Source: Pisolithus tinctorius (lineage: Eukaryota; Basidiomycota; Agaricomycetes; Boletales; Pisolithaceae). Taken from it: a stretch of DNA of 64,000 nt. The first letter of the stretch is position 1; each line of letters opens with the position of its first letter. The position numbers were made by a program, and so were the translations under genes. Below are positions 24,926 through 35,836 of this stretch, one piece after another. The stretch covers positions 1,393,008 through 1,457,007 of the forward strand of contig JANFAH010000013.1 of the NCBI GenBank assembly GCA_024663395.1, read 5' to 3'. The notes beneath the pieces are model-generated. The model worked only from the letters and a program-made list of their open reading frames with translations. It had not been told where the DNA came from and ran no database searches.

Positions 24926-26825
24926 TTCTGGGTCATAAAGGAAACCTGTAGTCTATTAGGACCCCGGTATTTCGTTTTGTCTTCCTATCTGCGTTCTCAC
25001 CAGCAGTATTTTCGGAGCCTTTTTTCTGTCGCACGGAAATCTTCAAGGCATGCGCAATATGTACTTGTATGTGTAACTCACACTGCCGCCGCCGGGCGAC
25101 GAGAGTGGGTCTGAGTCAGTGATAATGAGTGTGGACGTGGTTAGGCTTGGAGTCAACTGATTTGGCAAGTCCTCGTTTCGCGTTTCGCGTTTTGCACGAA
25201 TCCAGCCAGCGCATGAAGTCTGATTAGGTGGAGAGCGACCGTGACATCAAGATAGCTGTTTGATTTCTACGGTACGCTGTGTCACGCTCAGTTCTCTGAT
25301 GGTATGTATAAGTGCTCTGACAAGCTATACGTCAAATATCATGCAAGTTGAGTGTGACTTGCTACACCCTCGCGAGTCGTCGCAACTCATGCTTACCCTC
25401 GTCGTTCCTTATAATTCTTTCATCATACACAAAACTATCCACCACACACCACCCCTGCTCTCGTCAGACGTGCGTGGGCTTGACCCTCCGACCAACCTAC
25501 TCAAACCACGACCCCTCAGCGTTCCGGACAGAACCGCACACCCATTGTTCATGTGGTGATCTTTCGCGTTCCTCTGAAATTACCCCCATCCATATCTCCC
25601 AAGTGGGTCCAGTTTCCTCCCACTGCATCACAGTCCCGTTCGATCGTGTCACTGATCAGTATGCATGTCTCACGCCGATGTCATCTCCATCCGGCCGATC
25701 TCCTGATCTGCATCTGTCGATTGATCAATGTAAATGGGAGTTTCTTCTAAACCGATCTCAGTCCCAATACAACGATGTTTACTTGGTAGGTGGATGACTC
25801 GATTCGATCTGTGTACTCCGAGGTGTTCGGCATTGTGTCTCCCGGACCTTGAATCTATGGATGTGATGGAATAGGTAAGACGTCCGTCGATTCAAAGGCA
25901 GGACCCAAAACCTCCAGCGAACTGGCCACTGATAGCTTCTGATAAAGCTGACATGCCAAACTTGCTGCAAAATTTCAAGAACCCGAGATATGTGATAGTG
26001 GTTGGTTTTGGTTTCTGACCTTCGCTACTTGATACAATACACCTAAGTTCAACACAAGGCGAATGGTGAGACACACTACCCAACCGCACCTCCGGTCTAC
26101 ACCGACCTATTTTGACTGCCTTGCAGTACTGTTGAAGGCCTCACGTGCTCGAAACCATCTTTTCGGCGTCTGGTTGACCAAAATGATTCGGTATCAAATA
26201 CAAACATAGCAACGCTCTATGACGCCATGCACTGAACTGACCGCTACTCCCGCGATCTCGTTCATCGGACGCACGCGGACTTGAACAGAGCTGTGCAGTA
26301 TGGAGGAAAGAAAGGAATTGCATACCTTTTGATTGATGCGCGACATAAATTTGGCAAGCAGGTCATAGCATGCAATGAAAATGCAAGCGTGGGGAAATGA
26401 GTGGTTGGTGAAAAAAACAAGCTGGCGCCGTTTGCAGGTCTAAAGAGCCCGACGCGTAGGAATCAAAATCGGTTTGAGACGGATCACGACTTTCTCTGGT
26501 GGAGGTTGAGAGAGAAGTAAGAGATGTGGACGGCTCACAATGTTTACCGGAATCCCTCCTCCACAGCGTCAGTGTCTTGGATATCCATGCGTGGCATGCG
26601 TTGCACCTGTACACCTGTATCATGATTGTACATTGCATTTGTTCACTCTTTACCTACAAATTTACCTTCCGTCGCGGCCTGACCCTTTGATTCCCTGCAC
26701 AAAGCACCGTCCGACATGGCCACACTCGCAAGGGTCGAACGCCCATAAAAATCGAGGTCACTTTAAAAACTGGAATGGAGTAAGGGATAGTAGGTGTAAA
26801 CCGACTTCGACCTATTTGGATTTGG
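24926..26825. other. Intergenic, nothing supportable
   Basis: Only overlapping frames of 60-150 codons without motifs are present. The longest, 25348-25797 (+), is Ser/Pro-rich and lacks a domain. The first 80 bases resemble the 3' flank of the other BUD32 copy. Confidence 0.4.
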
Positions 26826-26830
26826 TCTGA

Positions 26831-27305
26831 CACAACAGATTTTGGAGAATTAAGGACAGAATTTAATGTAGTAGAAAATGTAAAGACTGCACTTGAAAAT
26901 TAATTTGACAATTCTTCAATGGCAACACTTCAAGTTTTTGTGAATGGCTCAATGTTTGCCAATATTTCAAGTTTTGCCTTCGAAAAATTGTCAAATTAAT
27001 TCTCAAGTGCAGTCTTTACATTTTGTACTACATTAAAACCTATGCTTAACTCTCCAAAATCTGTTCACACATGGATTTTTGCAAGTTAGGGACAGGTTTT
27101 AATGTAGTACAAAATGTAAAGATTGCACTTGAAAATTAATTTGACAATTCTTCAAAGGCAAAACTTAAAGTGTTTGCAAATGCCTCAATGTTTGCCAATA
27201 CCTCAAGTTTTGCCTTCAAAAAATTGGTAAATCAATTTTCAAGTGCAGTCTTTACATTTTGTACTACATTAAAACCTGTCCTTAACTCTCCAAAATCTGT
27301 TGTGT
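26831..27305. repeat. Double foldback (palindromic) element, MITE-like
   Basis: Two palindromic units of about 235 bases lie in tandem (about 26831-27065 and 27073-27305). Each has arms of about 90 bases containing TTAATGTAGTA and TGTAAAGACTGCACTTGA, with the reverse complement in the other arm, around an AT-rich loop. The outermost ends, ACAACAGATTTTGGAGA and its complement, also pair with each other across the whole element. The TCT and AGA just outside may be part of the terminal repeat. It has no coding capacity. Confidence 0.85.
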
Positions 27306-28709
27306 GAGACGTCGTATCACGTTTTCCCATTACCTATGAACTTCCAACTAAGGCAAAGGTTTGTTGAATTACTCTTGCAGCCGGAACTTCCTAGCTAAGC
27401 TTGTCGGCGAAAACTGCACATTGGTAGCAGCTTCTTTGACCGAGGTCCGCAACTTGTCTAACGTACCCAACACCTTGTGGTTGCGCAAATCATGCAGAAC
27501 GACCGACAGCCAAAGTGCCCCACTTGGACCTGTACAATCATGGATATGAATGCGAATGTTGACCCCCTCGGATCACTTCACAGGTTCTTGGTATATGCCC
27601 GTCCCTATATAGAACATAGTGTCATTTATCGATCCAGCTGCCTGTAAGGACTCCCACTTCTATTGCCTGCCTTCAGTTGGGTTGTCGTCCGAGTCCTAAA
27701 AACGGCATTCGTGTGCTCGGCTAAGATTGGAGAACAAGAGGGGAGAAGTGTACAGCAGACTGGAGACCAGAGACGGCAAACACGAGCACGAAAACCAAAT
27801 TGGGTGTATGTGCAATTGCTGGAGGGGAAACTCATACTGGATTGTCAAGAGCTAAATCTGCGAGCTTCCGTTCGCAGGGATAGGCCTTTCCAGTGTACCA
27901 CAACTCAATCACGACGCATCTAGTGTAAGTTAGACGCAATATTTGGCACGAGTACTCATTGTGCTCACTGCTTGATCAATCAATCAATCAAATTCAAATC
28001 CGAGGCTTACCTACTAATCCCGGCAACAGTCTCGAAGAAAGGTAGATCCGAGATGAATGACCCGGCCTTAAAACTTCCTGTATACATTGGGCTTTAAATT
28101 CAGATGTCACTGACGGGGCGGAGACGAGTCGCCTCTAGACAGGAACTTGATACTTGAAGGTACAGCGTAGGCGGACACACCTGGTCGTTCGGTTCCGCAA
28201 GTACATGGAGATACCACAACGAGAGACCAGTGGGGACACCCTATCAGTACTGAACGAATGGATGTCGACGAACAGAGAGTTGCAGAATAACGAGGCGAGA
28301 ATTGTGGACGTCCTATTAAAAACGACACAGAAGCGTCAGTTAAACGTTAGTGGCAAACGACCGAATCAATATATCAAGATCTGAGTCGGTTAACTCACAA
28401 CTAGTTGGGGTTTTCGACTTGGAAATGTAGAAACGCTATGTCGACCTTCTGCCCGCATCGACAGTATCGAGGTCTGTAGGGATCCAAAACAAACCATCAA
28501 GGAACCCAAGTAGGGCAATACACTCGTCGTCTATCGAATCCCGAACATGATTTTTCTTGAATCTGACTAACATCGCAATCAAGAATTCCATTCGGAGTGG
28601 TGGTGCCGGTGTTCCTCGTGGTGGGTATGGTTATTTCAAGCGATGGGGACGCTGGCGAGGGAATGGTAAACGCGCAAGTAAGCAGACGAGGGATTGTGTG
28701 GGAAATGAA
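27306..28709. other. Intergenic, nothing supportable
   Basis: No frame with a recognised domain. A short CAAT tetranucleotide run lies near 27973-27990. Confidence 0.4.
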
Positions 28710-28785
28710 GACGTGGAGAGATGTATGAGAGGGAATGCAGTGGAAGACGTGGAGAGATGTATGAGAGGGAACGCAGTGGAAGACG
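28710..28785 (+). repeat. 36-base tandem repeat, two full units
   Basis: Units 28710-28745 and 28746-28781 differ by one base (AATGCAG against AACGCAG), and a third unit begins at 28782. The period is a multiple of three, so in one frame it would encode a 12-residue repeat. The surrounding frame (28557-28880) has no other support. Confidence 0.8.
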
Positions 28786-28789
28786 TCGA

Positions 28790-30330
28790 GGGAGATGACC
28801 TTGAAGAAATAGACTGGAAGCAATGCCCGCGAAGTCGAACACAAAGGCAGTGCAGACCCTCATACAAGTCTTATGCATGAAGAAAGCCATTGAATTCTGC
28901 TGTGATGGATTATCTATACGGTTTGAGCAAGTTGGAACCTGGGCGGAGCGTCGAGTCTGCATGACAGACTGCACGCTTCCGATGACCATGATCCGATATC
29001 CGATATGCGAAGGTGTGGCCCACAATGTCATTGTGATGACACCAGAACGGAGTAGTCATGTAGTATTCGAGCGATTATGTACAAAGGAATAGAGATAGTA
29101 AGTGCCATGGGAATTAAAAAAACTATGACTGCTAGGTACTGTGCTAGCACGTCATAATGATGGTATAGGCAAATTGGGGACACAAAATTCAACTCACATA
29201 TATACATCAGATGATCAAAGATCATCCGCTAGCATCATCTAGCTTCGTCTCTTGGAAGTGCAATTCCTTCACATCATGGCAGTCGTCATCCACCTAATGG
29301 GACTCCATATACATGCTGGATCCGAGTATTCATCTGGCGAACTGGTCATCATGTCAGTTTACAATGACAACCGCTAGTTCAGGCAATGCTGAATGGGGCA
29401 GAGACCTCTGGAAATTGGCTATAAACACAGAGAGGCCATGGAGAATGTCTGGTGTAACAGAGGCAGAAGCACATCGTCCGGCCCCCATGGTAGAGATCAC
29501 AGGAGGTAGGTGGCCAGCAGGTGGGTGTAAATCACGACAGTAGTTAGTGTGAAGATCTATGAGAAGTTGGACTTGTGATGGCTTGTAGCTCCCGAACATT
29601 GAGAGCCATCCTCCTGAAAATGATGTAGTCCCTTCCCAGGAGCAAGATGGGAATGCTTTCGCCATTGCCACTAGGGTGATCCTGGCATAACAATAGCATT
29701 GCTGAACGTAGAGATTGTAGTGTTTAAAAGTGGTGGATGCGGCGCTTGCAAAGAAAGCAATATCAAAGAGAAGGAGTGGAGAGCAGTCTCATCGAAGTGT
29801 ACCCTTCAGTACAGGATCTTGACCGGCTCTTTGCCAGTACTCATGGTGCTCCCTTCGTAGGGATATTAGAAATGTCAGTCACTGAAGCAGGTCATTAGAG
29901 TTGGATATACCTGGCTCGCATGACTGTGATAGTGTCCCTTGCGACTCCACCATTTGAGGATATCACTTGCATACTATTGTTACTCAGGCTGTGCTCAATG
30001 GTGAACAGGAGCCTCTCTCCTGTCAACACAGCATCTGCACATGACCACGCTCGAGTAGTCAATGTACTTATGACCAACATGAATGTGAACCAGAAGAAAT
30101 TTGTGATACCAAGAAGACCAGGAAGGAATGTAATACAGATCACATGCATTGACCATTGCCGCTGGTTGAGTTCTTGCAGTGCGTAGGAAATCTTGAACGC
30201 CATACTGTCTCGAGCTCTCGAGCTTGTGAAGGAGCAAAGTGGTAGTGGCATGTGCCATTGATAGAGTGGGTTGCAATGACTGGGGCTGTCATTGGGAGGA
30301 GATTCAGGGGACACTGTCGCACTAGTTATG
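28790..30330 (-). repeat. R1 repeat family, inverted copy
   Basis: Reverse-strand match to 20704-21890. On the minus strand it contains FPSCSWEGTTSFSGGW (about 29660-29590), SSNGGVARDTITVMRA (about 29970-29920), a hydrophobic stretch ICITFLPGLLGITNFFW (about 30160-30110) and a further hydrophobic frame LAQYLAVIVFLIPMAL (about 29160-29110). Membrane-type segments in several frames suggest a relic of a multi-pass membrane protein gene, but the family is unrecognised. Together with the plus-oriented copy it forms a large inverted repeat with about 7 kb between arms. Confidence 0.7.
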
Positions 30331-30496
30331 TAGGATGAAGCAGAAAATGTATAACACGAAAATGAGGACTTGCCTAATTTGTCATTGTTTACATGCTGAC
30401 AAATCATCTGGATGATCATGTGGTTTATTATGTAAGCATTTTTTCCCATCCTCCATGCCCACAATCCCATCAAAAGGTCACATTTCATGATTTCAC

Positions 30497-30713
30497 CAGT
30501 CAGGGACAAAAGCGTTGCAATGCACTTTTTGGAAAGAATAGGGTGTATCTCAGCATGTATTGCTTTGTTTTGACTGAACCTTAGTGCTCTGGAAAGCTTA
30601 GAGTCATCCCTTTCCAATGGTATAGGTATCATGATTATCTGTGCAGAATAGCACGAGCTACATCAGCAACAATTCACACCTCACAAACATTGCAACGCTT
30701 TTGTCCCTCACTG
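30497..30713. mobile_element. Small inverted-repeat element (MITE-like), 217 bp
   Basis: The ends are 26-27-base terminal inverted repeats: 30497-30523 reads CAGTCAGGGACAAAAGCG and onward, and 30687-30713 is its reverse complement with one mismatch (CAGTG in place of CAGTC). It is non-coding inside. Its right edge cuts the KDZ transposase reading frame. No clear target duplication is visible on the left side, so a rearrangement may have followed insertion. Confidence 0.7.
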
Positions 30714-32225
30714 TACCTCTGCGATATGTGGAGTGGCCTTCAAATAGTCTGCATAGTTTGGATTGGTCACCATATAACCTAGTCCGTCCATCAACCACAC
30801 TTGATCTTCGGATTTCCGCTCATGCATGTGTTCCGCTTTAAAGTTTCCGTCCATTACTACTGTGCGTGTGAACCACCAGCTGGAGAAGGTCAGCATATGA
30901 GGATTGCAGTATTGGAGCAGCTTACTGGTCCAAATCCTCATTGGTATCAACATTTATTCCAGGCTGGGGGCATGCTGCGCAAAATAATGCCAGTCTGCCT
31001 TTCTCTGCTGACCTGGTTGTCCCGCAGAATCCATTCCATTTAAGTAGCTTGAGGTATCTCCATTTCCGTGCAACCCATAGAAGCTCACGGTATCTATCCT
31101 GATTGACCCTTCAGATATTCCAACACTTGGAACCAAAATACCAAATCTTACTGGAACTAGGTGTGGAAACACACTGGATGTGATCCAATGCAACTTGCTG
31201 TAATAGTTCATACTGGACATTCCACATTCCAGGTTGTCCCTCAGGAAGTCATCCAGAACCGCGAATGTGAATGCGGTGCTTGGCTTCTCGAACGTTGAGG
31301 GAAATAGTTTGGCTCTGAGTAACTGTATGTATTGGGCTTCTGCAGTCTCGCATTCACACCAATTCACTACAATGAAATGAACACCTGTGACATCCACAAC
31401 AGTGAGATATCTTGACCATGCTGGAGGACAGAGGTGCTTTGGGTTTTCTTCAATATCTTCCACATCTTCCCACTCTTGATCATCCATGGGCAGAGGTTCA
31501 CCTGCTGCTTGCTGGGCTTGTGCGATCGCATGGGGACAGGGTGCTCCACCATGTCCCAGGTGCAACCGAACACCAGTCTGTGGGTCTTGATGTGAATGTA
31601 ATTCTGGGCAACCAGCTGATCTCTCACCATATGGAGGGCGGATTCCTTGTAGAAGTCCCCTGTCCACTGTTGGATCCTGTGGAAAGGCAGACTCTCATGA
31701 CTCTTCCGGCAACATTCTGTGCAGAATAGGGGCTGATGCAAGCAATCTGGACATCTGTACACCCCGTTGTTGCCACACCAGGTGCAGTTCCTTGGCTCTG
31801 GGGAGGCTTCCAGCTCCAGGAGTATCTTCAAGAACTCCCCCTTCCATGGAACCCATTCGTGGATGTAATCGTTCTGCGTCTGACACACCATGTGAAGTCC
31901 GCTTTTGGGTTGGCGAACTGCTGCATACCTTTTTCCGCGGTAACATCAGCTGCTGGACCGGTGGGCTCATGCTTTCATGTCCGTCAAAGGCTGAATCCGC
32001 CCATGCATCAAAGTACTTGTGGGAGCGAGACCTTGAATGCTTGGATGGCGAGGATCGGGGAGAATGGACAGGGGTTGCTGGATCTGGCTGTTTGATCGCG
32101 ACTTCTACCAATTGCGATCTATATCTACCTCCAGTTCTCTGAGTCTTGACTTCCAGCTGCTTCACCCGATGGCCCGGGGTAGGACCAATCATTCTCATGC
32201 CCTTTTGAGTACTTCCCTTGGCCAT
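30714..32225 (-). pseudogene. KDZ transposase with CxC2 zinc cluster, 3'-truncated
   Basis: Kyakuja-Dileera-Zisupton (KDZ) transposases mobilise large DNA elements in basidiomycetes. The minus-strand exons 31929-32225, 31628-31879, 31152-31577, 30926-31098 and 30714-30879 join with canonical GT..AG sites into one open frame of about 438 codons. In order it has a basic Ser-rich leader; YFDAWADSAF; the CxC2 cluster (CTWCG, YRCPDC, PLFCTECCRKSHESLPFHRI, WTGDFY); LHLGHGGAPCP; then VVDVTGVHFIVVNWCEC, LFPSTFEKPSTAFTFAVLDDF and NLECGMSSMNYYSKL; and finally LFCAACPQPGIN and MDGNFKAEHM, the first acidic patch of the catalytic core. The frame stops at 30714 where the MITE-like element begins, so the rest of the catalytic domain is lost. 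No premature stop was found in the retained exons. Confidence 0.9.
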
Positions 32226-32825
32226 CTGGAGGTTGCTGATTTGACAGTATGAGGTCAGTTGTTAGAAACACTACCGCTAGTGCAAGTCGCTTTATCATTT
32301 AGCTCTATTGATGTCGGTACCTTAACACATGTCAGGGCATAAATACAAACACAACTACACTGGCCTTGTGCAATGCATGGCGCTGCCTTCTTATTACCGC
32401 TCAATCCCTGCCCGCACATTCCCTTCCTGCTGCAACATTACCTGGGTGCTTTGCCTGGATTATGATGGTGAATTTGGATGCTATATTAGCTGATGTAGGT
32501 GAAACGAGATGTTCAGTATCAATATAAGTATGGATATGATTGGGCCAGCCAACTGACAGCCTGGATGCAAACCGGGAGCTAATCCGCCTTTGGGCGGGAT
32601 CCTGTCAAAGAGATCAGCCCGATTGGATATTTTGGTCGCTTCACGGAGCTCCCGTCAAAGATATCAGCCTGATTGGATATTTCGGTTGCTTCATGGAGGT
32701 CCAAACGAATTCCTTGGCATGACCGTACTAGTACTGAAATGCATTGAGACCAAACAAGGGCACGAAAAAACTTAGCAGCCAACCATCTATTATACACCAT
32801 TATACATCATACCACATCATACTCC
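32226..32825. promoter_or_regulatory. Divergent intergenic region with a 50-base tandem duplication
   Basis: This 600-base gap separates the minus-strand KDZ gene from the plus-strand gene at 32826 and must hold both promoters. Two 50-base units (32603-32652 and 32653-32702) share GTCAAAGA, ATCAGCC and GATTGGATATTT tracts with about six differences. The ATTGG within each unit is a CCAAT box on the minus strand. The regulatory role is inferred. Confidence 0.5.
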
Positions 32826-35360
32826 ATGGAGTCCCAGTATGAATCAGACACCTGGGATCAGACAGAAAGAGATGATGCTGATGGTGAGCAAGATATAGAA
32901 CCATCAGATGTGGGGGAAAGGGAGGAAGAAACATTTGAAGTGGAAGAGTTGGAGATCCTTGGGTGCTGACGCCAGGAATGGAGGCAAGCAGGGAAGAAGA
33001 AGAAGCCTGCAGTTCTGCTATCTATATGGGAGGAGATGCAGGGATTGGACAGGAACAAAGAGTTGAGAGGGAGCAAAGTCCAGACCAAGTGCAAGGTATG
33101 CTCTAAAAGTTCTGATTCAGATGCTCACAATTCAAAGCACCCTTGTAGCTAATACAAGATTGGTTGAAAAAGCCCCTCCGTTCAAAGAAGCCCCGAATTA
33201 CCCTTAGATCCAGTTACAAATACTCTGTGCAGGCAGTGGTCCGCAAATTGTACCAAGAGCAAATACAGGAGAAGCTTGCAAAAATGAAAGTAGAAGAAGG
33301 CGATACCCATGGAAGCAAGCAGATCCAACAGTATCAGAATGCATTGACAGCTTTTATTCAGGACGACCTGATGGAGGAACAATTGGCTGCAGCTGAAGAT
33401 ATAGCGGAAAGGTGGAATGGGCGGGAAGGCCCTGTGCCAGAGACAAAAGCAAGGTGCAATTTTATGAGGTCAACTTCCCAGTCTTCAATTTATCCTGGTT
33501 CCCAGGAATGCAGCCAAGTATGGGTACAAGTATGTCCGAAACTTTGCGATGGAGATGTGGAGATATTGCGGAATGTGCATAGTGTGTATGGCTGGGTGGA
33601 AAAATGAGGAGGGAACTATACAGGCATGCACATGAGTCCACCATATTCTCCTCTAGGCCTAGGTAAGACTCATGCAATGACAGTATGGACTTCAATAACG
33701 AAATCGTGGATGGGATCCCCTTCAATGATGTCCGCACACTGGAAGGAAGCTGGTGAGAGTACCTTGGGGAAACATTTGAGGAACCAGGAACACTGCCCGA
33801 GCATGATGGCAAGTCAAGTCCCGAACGTGCTCGGAAAAAGACAGCGGCCAAAGCAACAAGGACGGGCAAGGTTGACTCCGTGAAATTGGTGAAAAATGCC
33901 GATGGAGAGATTTGGATAGGAGAAATCGCGGGCCTTAGCTGGGACCAACTACAAAAAATGGTTCGCGGATTTATGACTGCTCACTACCGTGAGTGGCCAG
34001 AGTATTTAGTCTCCTCAATCTCTGACGAGTGCTATCAGGATTAGCATGTGGAAATCCCTCATCAGCAGTGCCGTTCAAGAATTTCAGTCATCATCAAGCA
34101 GAAATGATAGCAGCCCGCCATCTTCCTGAAGGATTTACCTTCGACCGTGACCCAAGTCACATGTGGACGACAACAGCTACCCAGCTGCTGTCCTTTTGGC
34201 GCAAGCGACAGGAAACCCATCCAAATGATGTGTTTGGATTTCAGAAATGGATCGATCGATCTGGCGAGCTGCAGCCACCAGTGGATAGAACTTTGGTACC
34301 CCTCCAGGTTGTGAGGCAGCGGAAATACCAAAAGACACCTGCCCCCAAATACAAAAAGAATCCTGGATGGAAAAATGTCAAGGGCAAGGGTAAAGCGCAG
34401 GAAGAGGGAGTGGCGGATGATAGCGTGGATGATAGTGTGGATGATAGCCCAGATGACAGCCTGGATGACAGTTTGGATGATCACGGCGAGGCTGAGGGGA
34501 GCGATGTTGGAACAGATGATCCCTCCACTAAAAAGGTGTGCCATGTGTGATTTTCATGCATGACAGATCAGCACTAATGTGATTCCGGTCTTCAGGTATC
34601 TGGCGGGAGGCAAAACCGTGCCAAGACACCATTCCCTTCTCATTCCCGCTCAAATCCCCCACCAGCTGAGCTCTCTGCACCTCCAGCCCATGCAAACACC
34701 CTGGTGCATCATCCACGAAATAAAGCGCTAACTGACGATAATGGGAGGGAAAGCAACGGCCATGATTCCGATGATGAAGCTGATGAAGACACTTATTTGC
34801 CCACCCTATCCAATTCAAAGAAATCGGCAACATCCCTGAATAGTGAGCTTCCCGCTGTAATTTGTATTTGCAGCAAACCCTGATCTGCACTCAGGGAGTG
34901 AGTACACAACTGAACTACAGGACCACTCAGAATACACAGATGCAGATGGATTGGAGAGCATTCCTTTCACTGACCTCCCAACTGAGGAGGGGTCAACGAG
35001 CAGAAACAAAGGTGGAAAGCTGAAATCCGCCCTGAAGCGCACGCACAAGGCAAGTTCGGCCATGTTGAATCAGTTGTCATAGCTAACAAGTTTGCGCTGT
35101 GTGTTAAGTAGGCTCTGTCAGAATCGAGTGAGCCAGACATGAATCAACGTTGACCTGGGGCCAAATACTCGTCCAAGTCCAACAATAATGGATCTGTGAC
35201 CTCCAATGCAGCATCCGCGAATGTGAAACAGGGCGTCCCTGGGAGCACCTGGAAGTCACCTCGTGTCAGAAAGGCCCCTGCAAGGCCAGATGCAGATGTT
35301 CCATCTCCTGATGCAAAGAGATCACACAAGCAAACAGGCAGCAATCAGAAGCGGAAGTAG
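32826..35360 (+). pseudogene. Unknown gene divergent from KDZ, with three in-frame TGA codons
   Basis: Exons can be chained from an ATG at 32826 to a TAG at 35358. They comprise an acidic N-terminus, a Lys/Arg-rich patch (GKKKKPA), a conserved-looking core (VVRKLYQEQIQEKL; IQQYQNALTAFIQDDLMEE; YKYVRNFAMEMWRYCGM; MDFNNEIVDGIPFND; GEIAGLSWDQLQKMVRGFM; PFKNFSHHQAEM), a linker with DDS-x-DDS repeats (about 34420-34480) and a basic tail. TGA codons interrupt the frame at 32967-32969, 33754-33756 and 35151-35153. The first and third are directly followed or preceded by Arg codons, and each could be a former CGA. One junction near 33620-33680 has no canonical donor. The gene sits between KDZ and TET-like genes, so it may be cargo or a helper of the element. 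No known domain is recognised. Confidence 0.7.
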
Positions 35361-35836
35361 TTGTCGAATCCCTCAAACATTCAGAGCGGAAACCTTTTTT
35401 GGAACTCGTGTATGGTCTATAGAGGGCTTAGCCTAGTTTTACACATTAGAATACAAGTGTATGGAATGTATGGTAGCTCATGACACCATGGTGGTTGTGA
35501 GAGGTGTCTTTGATATCGGAGAGAGGGATAGTTAAGCGGGATGATTGAGCAGGACAATTGAGCGGAGAGCTGAGCGGGACAGGTCTACGTATTGGCCATG
35601 TGGAAGCGACTGGTAGCTATCTATGTAGGGAGATATTGCTGCTCATCTCCCATGTATTGCTGTTACCCAAAATTTGGCTCTGTCTGCCATTGTCCAACCT
35701 TGCTGAACCAAATATGGCCGTGTCCGCCATTGTCCAACCTTGCTTCCCATGGTGTGAATGATATTCTCACCATTGTTCCTACAAGTTTAAATCTTGATTG
35801 ATCATTGAGCTATCAGCGAACCCATTGTCGTTGAAT

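Noticed and set aside
32967..32969. TGA as selenocysteine or reassigned codon.
   Set aside because: No reason to expect selenoprotein machinery in this group, and the paralogue comparison at BUD32 shows simple CGA-to-TGA change.
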